Below, piece after piece: positions 8,758-16,668 of a stretch of DNA of 33,215 bases; position 1 is the first letter of the stretch, and every line of letters starts with the position of its first letter. The translations under genes and the position numbers were made by a program. Under the pieces are notes generated by a model, which was not told where the DNA came from, did no database searches, and saw only the letters and a list, made by a program, of their open reading frames with translations. The stretch is from Cytobacillus purgationiresistens. GTDB taxonomy: Bacteria > Bacillota > Bacilli > Bacillales > Cytobacillaceae. The stretch spans positions 1 through 33,215 of the forward strand of contig NZ_JAUSUB010000046.1 of NCBI RefSeq assembly GCF_030813235.1, in the 5' to 3' direction.

Positions 8758-8914
8758 AAAAGTACCTCCGTATATTTTTGTTAGATTGTACAAGTAAAAT
8801 TCCATTTAGGTTGTTACTTTATCTTTCCTTTATAATAAGTCAAACAAGTTTTATCTTTATGGACATCTTGCAGGCGATTATCCATCGTCTACTTCTCTCA
8901 TCTTTTAATATTTA

Positions 8915-9874
8915 TTAAAGATTGTTTAAATGGCAAGCAACCCAGTGCCCGGGTGAGTGCTCTCTCCATTCTGGTGGTGTATCCCTGCATTCTGCTGTAG
9001 CCACCGGACATCTAGTGCTGAAAGGGCAGCCAGTGGGTGGATGAAGCGGGCTTGGAGGATCTCCTCCCAACACTGTCCTTTCTCGCTGTCCTTTTTGATT
9101 TGGATGGGTGACAGGAACGGAGGAAAGCAATGCTTGTGTATATGGATGAAGCGGTTTAGTAAAGATAGTTTCACTGTCCGTCAGTTCCATTAGCTTTCCT
9201 AAATACATAACGCCAATCCTGTCGCTTATATGCTTCACCATGGCCAGATCATGAGCAATGAATAGGTATGTTAATCCTTCTTCCTTTTGTAAGTCTTCTA
9301 GAAGGTTTACTACCTGCGCTTGGATAGAGACATCAAGTGCCGAAATCGGTTCATCTGCTACGATGAAGGAAGGTTTTACAGCCAGTGCCCTCGCAATACC
9401 AATTCTTTGCCTCTGGCCTCCGCTGAATTCATGAGGAAACCGCCTTCCGTGCTCACTTCTAAGCCCCACCTTTTCCAGCAATTCTCCTACTCTTTCTTTT
9501 CTTTTTTTCCCTGATAAGAACCCATATCCATCCATTCCTTCAGAGATAATATCCTCTACACGCATACGGGGATTTAAGGAAGCATGGGGATCTTGAAAAA
9601 TCATTTGCATTTTTCGATTAACATCTCGTTTTTCTTGGTTCGTTAACTGTGACACATCCCTCCCTTCAAAAATAATTTTGCCTTCCGTCTGCTCATATAA
9701 GCCGACTATCGTACGGCCGAGCGTGGATTTTCCGCTTCCACTCTCCCCTACTAGACCAAGCGTTTCTCCCCTTTTGATCGAAAAACTAATACCATCCACT
9801 GATTTCACACTTACACCTGAGCTATGTGAAAAAAACTTCTTTACTTCTTTTATTTGCAAGATATCCTCAGACAA
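8915..9874 (-). CDS. Peptide ABC transporter ATPase, OppF-like
   Basis: A 319-residue cytoplasmic ATPase. Walker A is GLVGESGSGKST, the Q-loop is MIFQDPHASLNPRM, the signature is FSGGQRQRIGIARAL and Walker B is FIVADEPISALD, followed by the switch histidine in FIAHDL. The C-terminus carries the oligopeptide-transporter Cys-rich segment GCPFSTRCP, typical of the OppD/OppF/DppD/DppF group. I choose TTG 9874: GGGGGG lies upstream, and family alignment starts at DILQIKEVKKFF. The longer frame to 10063 only reads through the OppD gene in another frame. It overlaps OppD by eight bases, indicating coupled translation, and should pair with OppD as the two power subunits. Confidence 0.9.
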   Translation of the reverse strand: MSEDILQIKEVKKFFSHSSGVSVKSVDGISFSIKRGETLGLVGESGSGKSTLGRTIVGLYEQTEGKIIFEGRDVSQLTNQEKRDVNRKMQMIFQDPHASLNPRMRVEDIISEGMDGYGFLSGKKRKERVGELLEKVGLRSEHGRRFPHEFSGGQRQRIGIARALAVKPSFIVADEPISALDVSIQAQVVNLLEDLQKEEGLTYLFIAHDLAMVKHISDRIGVMYLGKLMELTDSETIFTKPLHPYTQALLSSVPVTHPNQKGQRERTVLGGDPPSPLHPPTGCPFSTRCPVATAECRDTPPEWREHSPGHWVACHLNNL

Positions 9875-10874
9875 TTTGTTCCCCCCTTTCCCCAATGTCT
9901 CGGTTCGCCCGCTCATCCAACAGCCAGCAAAGCACACGGTGATCGCCTGAAATAGCAGTACTTGGCGGAAGGTGCTGCACACATACCTCCATTGCATACT
10001 TGCACCTTTCAACAAACGGGCAGCCGCGTGGTGGTTCAAACAAATCAGGCGGTGAACCCTCAATCGGTGTCAAACGCTCATTTCTCTCTAGTCGTGGCAC
10101 TGAGTTTAATAGACCCCAAGTGTAAGGGTGCTTTGGAGAATCAAATATTTCCTCTACGGTTCCTGTTTCCACAATCATACCTGCATACATGACTGCTACT
10201 CTTTGAGCACTTTCAGCGACTACCCCTAAATCGTGGGTAATTAATAGAATTGCGGTACTGTTTTTTGTCTGAATATCTCGCAGCAAATCTAGAATTTGTG
10301 CTTGAATCGTTACATCGAGCGCTGTTGTTGGCTCATCCGCAATAATAAGTTCAGGCTTACAAGCCAAGGCAATCGCAATTATCACTCTTTGCCGCATGCC
10401 GCCGCTGAATTCGTGAGGATACTGATGGTAGCGTTGTTCCGCATCTGGGATGCCGACAAGGCGAATGAGCTCTATTGCTGTTTTCTTTACTTCTTTTTTT
10501 GATAATTGCTGATGGAGCGTGACACCTTCCTCGATTTGTTTGCCAATAGTCATCGTAGGATTTAGTGATGTCATCGGATCTTGAAAAACAAACCCAATCT
10601 CTGAGCCTCTAATTTCATAAAGCTGCCTTTTTTTCATTTTGAGTACATCTTTGCCTTTAAACAGGATGGAACCATTTAACTTAGTTCCCCTTTTATGAGA
10701 CATTGCGCCAATAATCGATTGAGCTGTAACGCTTTTCCCACTGCCACTCTCCCCGACGAGCGCCAATGTTTCCCCTTTATTTACATGAAATGCCGCACCT
10801 CTCACAGCTTGAACACTTCCTCCATAAACAGAGAAAAACACTTCTAAATTATTCACTTCCAACAAAGCACTCAT
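9867..10874 (-). CDS. Peptide ABC transporter ATPase, OppD-like
   Basis: A 335-residue cytoplasmic ATPase. Walker A LVGESGSGKSV, Q-loop FVFQDPMTSLNP, signature FSGGMRQRVIIAIAL, Walker B LIIADEPTTALDV and LLITHDLGVVAE (H-loop) are all intact. The C-terminal GCPFVERCKYAMEVC segment is the OppD/DppD Cys motif. The ATG at 10874 is preferred; a GTG at 10886 lies inside the AAAGGAG ribosome site. It follows the OppC gene by 21 bases and overlaps OppF. It hydrolyses ATP together with OppF to drive peptide import through OppBC. Confidence 0.92.
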   Translation of the reverse strand: MSALLEVNNLEVFFSVYGGSVQAVRGAAFHVNKGETLALVGESGSGKSVTAQSIIGAMSHKRGTKLNGSILFKGKDVLKMKKRQLYEIRGSEIGFVFQDPMTSLNPTMTIGKQIEEGVTLHQQLSKKEVKKTAIELIRLVGIPDAEQRYHQYPHEFSGGMRQRVIIAIALACKPELIIADEPTTALDVTIQAQILDLLRDIQTKNSTAILLITHDLGVVAESAQRVAVMYAGMIVETGTVEEIFDSPKHPYTWGLLNSVPRLERNERLTPIEGSPPDLFEPPRGCPFVERCKYAMEVCVQHLPPSTAISGDHRVLCWLLDERANRDIGERGEQIV

Positions 10875-10895
10875 GTTAACCTGCACTCCTTTCTG

Positions 10896-11837
10896 TTATT
10901 TTTTTGATTGCGGATCTAACGATTCCTGCAAACCATCACCTAATGCATTAAAGGCAAACATGGTCAAAGAAATCAAAACTGCCGGGAAAAATAGCCTCCA
11001 CCATTGGCCGCTCAAGATGACTCCTAATGCATCATTCGCCATCGTCCCCCAACTTGCGACCGGCGACTGCACACCTAAACCAAGAAAACTTAGAAAGGAT
11101 TCAGCAAAAATGGCTTGAGGGATTGTAAACGTTAAGGTGACAATGATGACACCCATCGCATTCGGCAAAAGATGTTTCGCAATAATTTTCGTATGAGAAG
11201 AGCCTAGCTTCCGGGCAGCCAATACGAATTCCTGCTGTTTAATTTGCAGAACCTGTCCTCTCACAATTCGCGCCATACCTACCCAGCCGGTAATCGATAA
11301 CGCCACAATCATCGTTAAAATTCCGGGTTTCATAACTACCAGAAGTAGAATAACAACTAATAAATATGGGATTCCGTATAAAACTTCGACGATTCTCATC
11401 AGCCCTCTATCAATTGAATCCCCAAGCTTTCCTCTGCCCGCCATATAGCCAGAAATCCCGCCTACCATGACGCCAATAACTAAATCAATCGCTGCAGCAG
11501 CAAAACCAATCAATAAAGAGATCCTTGCTCCTGACCAAGTTCTTGCCCACACATCCCGGCCTAGATCATCTGTGCCAAACCAATGCGTACTCGAGGGAGC
11601 AAGGTTGGCATTTGTTAACGCTTGTTCATTTGGTGTGAATGGCACAAGCTTTGGACCGACAAGTGCAAGTATTAAAATCAACAGGAGCAGCAGGAAGCCG
11701 ACCAGCGCCAATTTATTTTTAGTAATATTAATAATAGATTCTTTCCACATCGGTATACTTGGTTTTGGTTTTTTAAAAAATCTATTAGACTCTATCGGTT
11801 TGAAAAGCTCGTCGGCAGGAGCAGTATTTCTTTCCAT
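10896..11837 (-). CDS. Peptide ABC transporter permease, OppC-like
   Basis: A 313-residue membrane protein. The N-terminus (about residues 1-35) is cytoplasmic and Pro/Lys-rich, followed by the OppC_N helix (LVGFLLLLLILILALVGP), then HWFGTDDLGRDVWARTWSGA, the hallmark of OppC/DppC, and five more helices. The EAA-type coupling loop is VLAARKLGSSHTKIIAKHLLP. The ribosome site (GGGAGGA) lies in the last codons of the OppB gene and the start ATG is two bases after its stop, so translation is coupled. It forms the pore with OppB. Confidence 0.92.
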   Translation of the reverse strand: MERNTAPADELFKPIESNRFFKKPKPSIPMWKESIINITKNKLALVGFLLLLLILILALVGPKLVPFTPNEQALTNANLAPSSTHWFGTDDLGRDVWARTWSGARISLLIGFAAAAIDLVIGVMVGGISGYMAGRGKLGDSIDRGLMRIVEVLYGIPYLLVVILLLVVMKPGILTMIVALSITGWVGMARIVRGQVLQIKQQEFVLAARKLGSSHTKIIAKHLLPNAMGVIIVTLTFTIPQAIFAESFLSFLGLGVQSPVASWGTMANDALGVILSGQWWRLFFPAVLISLTMFAFNALGDGLQESLDPQSKK

Positions 11838-11839
11838 TG

Positions 11840-12763
11840 TTAGTCCTCCCTACTCGATAATTTAATTCTTGGATCTATGAAACGATACGATAAATCTATT
11901 AAAAACAAGGTGATGATGAGAATAATGCTATAGAAAATGGTCGTTCCTAGGATGACCGGATAATCACGATTAAAGATGCTGTCGACAAAATATTTTCCTA
12001 TACCGGGAATCGCGAATATTTTTTCTATTACAAAAGTACCCGTTATTAGCGAGGCAAACAGTGGACCAATGAACGTTATAACAGGAATGAGTCCATTACG
12101 TAAACCGTGTCTCAAAACAACTTGGAAATCAGATAACCCCTTTGCCTCGGCAGTACGAATATAATTCTGATTTAAAACTTCGATCATGCTTGCCCTAACA
12201 AACCTTGCGATAATAGCAACTGGACCGACTGTTAAAGCAATTGTAGGTAAAATGGTATGCTGCCATGTACCCCACGACGCTACCGGTAAAAGTCCCCATT
12301 CCACAGCGGCATATTTAATTAACAGCGGAGCAAGAATAAAACTTGGGACAGAAATTCCAATGATAGCGATGAGCATCGAAAGAAAATCCAAAAACCTATG
12401 ATGATATAAAGCAGCTAATCCCCCTAAACCGATACCAAGTATGATTGAAAGTACGAGAGATTGTAACCCAAGGATTGCAGATGCTCCAAAACCGGTAGCA
12501 ATCATCGTGTTCACATCTCGATTAGACTGAATCGAAGGTCCAAAATCGAGTAACAAAAGATTTTTTATATAAAGTACATATTGAAGCGGCAGCGGTTTAT
12601 CTAGATTATACTTTTCTCGCATATTCTCTAATACATCCTCCGGCAAAGCTTTAGCATCGGTTGAAAAAGGATCTCCGGGAATAGAATGCATAATAAGGAA
12701 CGTCAATGTAACAATGATCCATAGTGTAACAAGCATTGAAAATACCCTTCTAGTAAAGTACAT
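11840..12763 (-). CDS. Peptide ABC transporter permease, OppB-like
   Basis: A 307-residue protein with six membrane helices of the OppB/DppB type. Marks are the N-terminal RRVFSMLVTLWIIVTLTFLI, the periplasmic GDPF segment (HSIPGDPFSTDAKALPEDVL), the coupling loop IRTAEAKGLSDFQVVLRHGL and the C-terminal EKIFAIPGIGKYFVDSIFNR. It is the first gene of the operon; GAGGAG lies at good spacing before ATG 12763. The 98-base leader before it follows the SAM riboswitch terminator, so the riboswitch should control the whole BCDFA operon. Confidence 0.92.
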   Translation of the reverse strand: MYFTRRVFSMLVTLWIIVTLTFLIMHSIPGDPFSTDAKALPEDVLENMREKYNLDKPLPLQYVLYIKNLLLLDFGPSIQSNRDVNTMIATGFGASAILGLQSLVLSIILGIGLGGLAALYHHRFLDFLSMLIAIIGISVPSFILAPLLIKYAAVEWGLLPVASWGTWQHTILPTIALTVGPVAIIARFVRASMIEVLNQNYIRTAEAKGLSDFQVVLRHGLRNGLIPVITFIGPLFASLITGTFVIEKIFAIPGIGKYFVDSIFNRDYPVILGTTIFYSIILIITLFLIDLSYRFIDPRIKLSSRED

Positions 12764-12861
12764 ATCTACATCACTCCTCTTTTATTCTTATTAAACATAT
12801 AGGTTTACTTGGTTTTATACTTCATCCTTCCTATAAATATGGAAATAGACTACCTATAGAC

Positions 12862-12899
12862 AATAAAAAAACTTCTCAACAAAGATAAGTTGAGAAGTT
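12862..12899 (-). terminator. S-box terminator (attenuator) hairpin
   Basis: A perfect 11-bp stem, AACTTCTCAAC (12870-12880) and GTTGAGAAGTT (12889-12899), with an eight-base loop. On the minus strand it ends in TTTTTTATT. The top of the hairpin (12882-12889) is exactly complementary over 8 nt to the 3' P1 strand of the SAM aptamer (12917-12924), which gives the competing antiterminator. SAM binding holds P1 and lets the terminator form. Confidence 0.92.
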
Positions 12900-12915
12900 A
12901 ATAACTTGACACCTA

Positions 12916-13018
12916 TCTTATCTTCCAAGCATTGCTTGGTGGAATTGGCACAGTGCTCCTAAACAAGCCTGCTGCCGAGGTTTCATTGGGCCAGTTCCCT
13001 CCACCTCTCTGGATAAGA
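12916..13018 (-). promoter_or_regulatory. SAM-I riboswitch (S-box)
   Basis: On the minus strand the order is TTATCCAGAGAGGTGGAGGG, ACTGGCCCAATGAAACCTCG, GCAGC, GTGCCAATTCC and GATAAGA, which is the S-box consensus nearly base for base. P1 pairs TCTTATC near 13012-13018 with GATAAGA at 12916-12922. A terminator follows at 12862-12899, so the mechanism should be transcription attenuation by S-adenosylmethionine. The regulated genes are the OppBCDFA-like transporter. The aptamer class is certain; the conclusion that this transporter supplies methionine-containing peptides is inference. Confidence 0.97.
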
Positions 13019-13091
13019 AAAATCTATTTACATATTAGTATTCTAAAATAATTACTTAATTGAACTATCAAGCTACAGCAATAATAAGTTA

Positions 13092-13305
13092 TTAATTATC
13101 CGATGTCAAATGGTTTTGCAAAGAATAAATATTCAGAAAATTATCGATATCAATTCCAAAAACTAATGTTTCAGGTGTAATTTGAGCAAGCTTATGATTT
13201 TGGTTATAATTCATGAGAGGCCTCCGATTAGATGTATTTGTCCTTTTTAGCTGGCCAGCTTCGGACACGTTCATCTTATCAAGAGGTCTTTTTTTATTCA
13301 ATTTT
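13092..13305 (-). pseudogene. IS110-family left end and transposase N-terminal fragment
   Basis: ATG 13214, preceded by CGGAGGCC, starts a 41-residue frame whose first part (MNYNQNHKLAQITPETLVFG then IDID) is the N-terminus of an IS110-family transposase, including the first catalytic aspartate of GID. Homology stops just after it, and the tail (NFLNIYSLQNH) is unrelated. The 90 bases upstream (13215-13305) would be the noncoding left end, where IS110 elements encode their bridge RNA. It is a small broken-off piece, on the opposite strand from the remnant at 5.9 kb. Confidence 0.65.
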
Positions 13306-13325
13306 CATTTTCAGTTATTACAGGA

Positions 13326-13386
13326 ATGCTGCCCCCATTGTTCCATAATAAAAGGACAAGACTGATAATTAAGTATCGCCCCTTTT
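13326..13386 (+). repeat. Dispersed repeat copy 3
   Basis: Degenerate copy: ATGCTGCCCCCATTGTTCCA then TAATAAAAGGACAAG and ATCGCCCC. It lies between the IS110 fragment and the HAD remnant. Confidence 0.6.
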
Positions 13387-13414
13387 CAGAAGTTAAGTTT
13401 TACTATTAATTACT

Positions 13415-13742
13415 TTAAGTAAAATTGGAATATAGCCAGCTTATGGCATCCTCAAGATCATCAGCAATATAGTCTATCTTTATATCATTTAATTAATCAA
13501 AGTGTTCATTGAGGATGATTCACCAGCACCAGTCTTAACCAATATTTTGATGCTTCCTACTTTATTAGCTGCAACAATATCGCTCCAACGATCACCAATT
13601 ACAACACACTTCTCGAGATTTAAATGGTATTTCTGTTGAGCCTCGATTAACATTCCTATATTAGGCTTTCTACAAGAACATCCCTCATTAAGATTGTGTG
13701 GACATACATATACATCATCAAACCCAAATCCTTTTAGTTTTA
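13415..13742 (-). pseudogene. HAD-IIIA phosphatase C-terminal remnant
   Basis: On the minus strand the frame reads DVYVCPHNLNEGCSCRKPNI, then GMLIEAQQKYHLNLEKCVVI and GDRWSDIVAANKVG: the CRKP and GDRxSDxxAA motifs of HAD-IIIA hydrolases (GmhB / histidinol-phosphatase type, Zn-binding Cys present). A stop at 13489-13491 and a frameshift follow, after which IDYIADDLEDAISWLYSNFT, the family C-terminus, is readable to 13415. The N-terminal half with the catalytic DxD is absent; the sequence meets a GNAT remnant at about 13743. Confidence 0.8.
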
Positions 13743-13744
13743 AA

Positions 13745-14106
13745 GAGATGTTTAATAAAGATACTCTTTATAAAATTATTCTTGATAACTCTAATAACCG
13801 AATTGGATTCATTATCATGTCTGGCCTTACTAACCCTAATTCAAACATAGAATTTATAAGGATTATTATAAATGCAAAGGAAAAGGCTACGGTAAAGCAA
13901 CTTTAGAATTTATAGTAGACTAGACTTTTAATGAAATACAAACCAACAGGTTATGGCTTGATGTAAAGAAAAATAACCAACGAGCTATTCATTTGTATAA
14001 TAAAATTGGCTTTAAAAAAGAACGTACACTTCGTGATTGCTTAAAAAATGGAGATACCTATGAATCCTTACACATAATGTCTATCCTAAAGCGTGAATAT
14101 GAATAA
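13745..14106 (+). pseudogene. GNAT acetyltransferase remnant
   Basis: Frames on the plus strand read TLYKIILDNSNNRIGFIIMS and IEFIRIIINAKE, then after a frameshift KGYGKATLEFIVD (the acetyl-CoA binding loop), a TAG at 13920-13922, and WLDVKKNNQRAIHLYNKIGF followed by KKERTLRD and the C-terminus at 14106. These are motifs A and B of GNAT N-acetyltransferases, with one frameshift and one stop. The N-terminus is missing at the junction with the HAD remnant. Confidence 0.8.
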
Positions 14107-14133
14107 GGAACTGTAGGGCTCTATATTTATTAT

Positions 14134-14207
14134 TAAACTAAACTGCCACTTTAGCGACGTAACAAAAAGACTTCCCTTTATTTAAGGAAAGCACCCTTTA
14201 GTTGAAG
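14134..14207 (+). repeat. Dispersed repeat copy 4
   Basis: Full copy: AACTAAACTGCCACTTTAGC, GACGTAACAAAAAG, core CTTCCCTTTATTTAAGGAAAG, right end GCACCCTTTAGTTGAAG. On the minus strand the core hairpin is followed by TCTTTTTG. It lies between the converging GNAT and CPBP remnants. Confidence 0.9.
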
Positions 14208-14263
14208 AATATATATTTAATGAGGTTGTTGTATATATAGATGCAATAATCAAATTTAATATC

Positions 14264-14887
14264 TTAAGCCACACTTAACGCTAGGGCTGCAATAAGTGTA
14301 CCTAAACCATTATTAATATGTGAACCATGACTCCTGGCCAAATTGAGCTCGTCCGATAAAATAAGAATCCTGCCGCAAGACCATTTAAAAAGGCTATAGG
14401 AAAAACTTCAATAAATCCGTGAACTGTCGCAAAGATAAATGAACTAGATGTATACCTATCCAAGGACCATATCGTAATAAAACATTGGCAATGACACCTC
14501 GAAATGCTAGCTCCTCACCAATTAGCGTAGCTATTGCAAGTAGCAACAGCTGCATTATCAATCCAAAGATACCATTTGCAGCTGCAGAAACATAAGGATC
14601 TTGTGTGCCAAATCCTGTATATCCTAAAACAAACATTACAATGATAACTACTCTTCCAAGAAGGTAGACAACAACACCCAGCCCGGCTCCCATTAGTAAC
14701 CATTTCAAAGAAACACGACGTAAGCCGAACACTTTACCCGACCGAATCCTAATATAATATGCTGCTAAGAAAGCACCCACCCCGGCTAAAGCAGACAAGG
14801 CAGCAAAGCTGAATCCAAACTTAGCCTCGTTAGGGTCTATAGAATTTACGATAAAGTTCGTTACTGAAATAGCAATTATATCCAGGT
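14264..14887 (-). pseudogene. CPBP intramembrane protease, frameshifted
   Basis: The frame reads ISVTNFIVNSIDPNEAKFGF at the start, continues through several helices to IGEELAFRGVIANVLLRYGP (the EExxxR catalytic motif of CPBP/Abi proteases), then shifts frame. The other frame continues SSFIFATVHGFIEVFPIAFL (catalytic His) and NGLAAGFLFYRTSSIWPGVM, then shifts again before NNGLGTLIAALALSVA. An in-frame TAA lies upstream of the readable N-terminus. At least two frameshifts and a lost start make it a pseudogene. It lies at the end of the small-multidrug-export/DUF6440 group. Confidence 0.82.
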
Positions 14888-14984
14888 CTTAATGTTTCAT
14901 GGCTAGATAATTTTTTTTATCTGAAACCAATTTTTTAATCCCTCATCTTATGTGTTTATTTTTTCAATAGCAGTTGGCACTATA

Positions 14985-15194
14985 TCAAATGGGTTTTTCT
15001 ACTATAACTTCTCCATTTTCATCTAATAAAGGTGTAATTCCACCTCCACCTGAAGTAATCCAAGAATGAACATAGTGAACATCTGTTTGAACGTCTACCA
15101 AAATCGTTATTAGACCATGTGAAAAGTTCTCCACATGTTTTTCATAAAAACGAACGTCTTTCTTTTTAAAAAACATGCACTCCTTAAAGTCCAT
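14985..15194 (-). CDS. DUF6440 family small protein
   Basis: A 69-residue soluble protein ending in TSGGGGITPLLDENGEVIV, the signature of the DUF6440 family as I recall it; function unknown. Two starts are possible. ATG 15194 lies three bases after the stop of the 28-residue peptide gene, so coupled reinitiation would explain the lack of its own ribosome site. ATG 15176 follows AAGGAG but with only three bases spacing. I keep the longer form. It is probably co-transcribed with the small-multidrug-export gene. Confidence 0.65.
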   Translation of the reverse strand: MDFKECMFFKKKDVRFYEKHVENFSHGLITILVDVQTDVHYVHSWITSGGGGITPLLDENGEVIVEKPI

Positions 15195-15197
15195 ATT

Positions 15198-15284
15198 TCA
15201 AATAGCTATACTCAACAAAACAGTAGCCAAAAATACAAGTAAAGTTGAGAGGAATATTGTTGTTATTAAATTAAAGTATCTCAT
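15198..15284 (-). CDS. 28-residue single-helix membrane peptide
   Basis: ATG 15284 follows GGGGGA at five to six bases, an excellent ribosome site. The peptide starts MRYFNLITTIFLSTLLVFLA and is almost all one transmembrane helix. Its TGA is three bases before the next gene's ATG, and it starts 23 bases after the small-multidrug-export gene, so it fits neatly into the operon. I do not recognise it. It could be a small subunit of the transporter or a leader that couples translation of the next gene. Confidence 0.6.
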   Translation of the reverse strand: MRYFNLITTIFLSTLLVFLATVLLSIAI

Positions 15285-15307
15285 CAAATCCCCCGAAATA
15301 TTAGGAT

Positions 15308-15796
15308 TCACGATAAGAGATTTATTCCAGACATAAATAGAACACCAACAACAACAGACCATAGAGCAATAGAAATGGTCATCCATAAACTTACGTAACT
15401 TCTGTTTGCTCCTGCTGCTAGAGCAATACCAGCTGCAATATGGAATGCTAATAAGATTCCGGCTAAGGAAACTCCCGGCACACCATACTTCTCAAAATAA
15501 TGTCGTGCCTTTATAGAACGTTTAGTCGGTTCTTTATCTTTTTTCTTTCTTTTTACTTTAGAACGCAGTTTGCTAATCACCCATATAAATGCCATTACAG
15601 AAACCCAGTTCCCAAGGGCTGCTACCAAAATTACTGGTATGGAGGGAAAACCTAAAATTAAACCCATAGGTATTGCCCCATAAGATTCAAAAAATGGGAT
15701 TAAAGAAAGGATAAAGATGCTTAATAATTGTAAAAACAAATTTTCTTCCAAGCCTGGTATTAAGTTCATATAGACCTCTTGTATATCTTGTAGCAT
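15308..15796 (-). CDS. Small multidrug export protein family
   Basis: A 162-residue membrane protein of the Sm_multidrug_ex (COG2426) family, with helices near residues 22-45, 48-78 and 108-160 separated by a very basic loop (KLRSKVKRKKKDKEPTKRSI). Diagnostic stretches are LSLIPFFESYGAIPMGLILG and KYGVPGVSLAGILLAFHIAA. Family members are thought to be small transporters; substrate unknown. ATG 15796 has AAAGGAG seven bases upstream. Its promoter region carries a GGAGGT tandem site identical in geometry to that of the nearby LytTR regulator gene, so I infer regulation by that protein. Confidence 0.8.
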   Translation of the reverse strand: MLQDIQEVYMNLIPGLEENLFLQLLSIFILSLIPFFESYGAIPMGLILGFPSIPVILVAALGNWVSVMAFIWVISKLRSKVKRKKKDKEPTKRSIKARHYFEKYGVPGVSLAGILLAFHIAAGIALAAGANRSYVSLWMTISIALWSVVVGVLFMSGINLLS

Positions 15797-15828
15797 CTGA
15801 ATGCTCCTTTCATGAATGTCTACAATAA

Positions 15829-15899
15829 GTATTACTTAAATAACCTTTGATATCATCTCTATATACATGAAAGGAGGTATATTTGTATTAAGTGGAGGT
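15829..15899 (-). promoter_or_regulatory. Tandem GGAGGT site and -10, inferred LytTR target
   Basis: GGAGGT occurs at 15873-15878 and 15894-15899, a period of exactly 21 bp (two helical turns). On the minus strand TAATAC (15829-15834) can serve as a -10, with 38 bp between it and the nearer GGAGGT. The same arrangement, including the 38 bp, occurs in front of the LytTR gene. LytTR proteins bind tandem direct repeats with this kind of spacing near weak -35 regions. Target assignment is inference. Confidence 0.55.
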
Positions 15900-15908
15900 G
15901 AAAAGTGT

Positions 15909-16646
15909 TTAACTGAAACCACTATTAAGTATTGTTTTAGAATTTTTTCTTCTCTTCTTTAGAAAGAATAAGATTATAAACATCCATATGATTGGTACAT
16001 AAATGTAATTAAATACTGCTAAAAATTCACCATGTTCAATTAAAGAAAAACCTCGCTCTATATGATAATTGGGGAAGAGGTAAAAAAATCGTGATTCAAT
16101 TGAAGAATAAATTAAGCCTTCAATAACAAAATAAACAATAAATATCGGCCAACCGTATAAACTTACTTCAATCGTATTACTTGAAGCCTCTGCAATAATT
16201 GTCCCTAAAAATAAAAACATAAGGAAAAATGGAATAGTAAAAAAACTTGCTGTGATAAAATTCTCGAAGCTATAGCCATGAATAACCATTGCAAGTACGA
16301 ATAATAGATATGAAAGTATATAGGTCACTATCGCTTTAGATATAAAAACATTTATATATTTAACTTTAATGAGACCCAATAGCCTTTCTGTATTCTGTTC
16401 CTTTTCTTCTACCATCAAGTTTCCTTGTACATACATCGTAACTAATAACACGATAAAACTTAATGTAGTAGGAATGCCCTTGAACATCGTAATACTGTGT
16501 CCTGGAAGATTAAATTCTAATTGATTGAATGTAAAAAATACCAAAATCATTAAAATGGAAGTTACAAATAGAATAGCTACTTGTCCATTCCAAATTAAAT
16601 CCTTTATTTCTTTTAAAAGTAATACACGAATTAGTCTTAGATTCAT
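15909..16646 (-). CDS. ABC-2 type permease
   Basis: A 245-residue membrane protein with six predicted helices. The N-terminal LIRVLLLKEIKDLIWNGQVA is the amphipathic elbow, and YVQGNLMVEEKEQNTERLLG is the ABC-2 coupling region between helices two and three. The gene follows the LytTR fusion gene by 22 bases, so they form one transcript. Permeases next to such fusions are usually moved by a separate ATPase; the neighbouring ABC domain here lacks ATP-binding motifs, and no other ATPase gene is nearby. Substrate unknown. Confidence 0.82.
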   Translation of the reverse strand: MNLRLIRVLLLKEIKDLIWNGQVAILFVTSILMILVFFTFNQLEFNLPGHSITMFKGIPTTLSFIVLLVTMYVQGNLMVEEKEQNTERLLGLIKVKYINVFISKAIVTYILSYLLFVLAMVIHGYSFENFITASFFTIPFFLMFLFLGTIIAEASSNTIEVSLYGWPIFIVYFVIEGLIYSSIESRFFYLFPNYHIERGFSLIEHGEFLAVFNYIYVPIIWMFIILFFLKKRRKNSKTILNSGFS

Positions 16647-16668
16647 TCTTCATACCTCGTATTCGAAT

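Noticed and set aside
9875..10063. N-terminal extension of the OppF-like gene
   Set aside because: It overlaps the OppD gene in another frame and shows no family match; TTG 9874 has a good ribosome site.
8957..12401. Several plus-strand open frames of 60-130 codons across the transporter operon
   Set aside because: All are antisense to well-identified OppB, C, D and F genes and lack ribosome sites or family features.
15285..15386. Longer start for the 28-residue peptide (MDDHFYCSMVCCCWC...)
   Set aside because: The upstream part lies inside the small-multidrug-export gene in another frame and is Cys-rich by chance; the internal ATG has a strong ribosome site.
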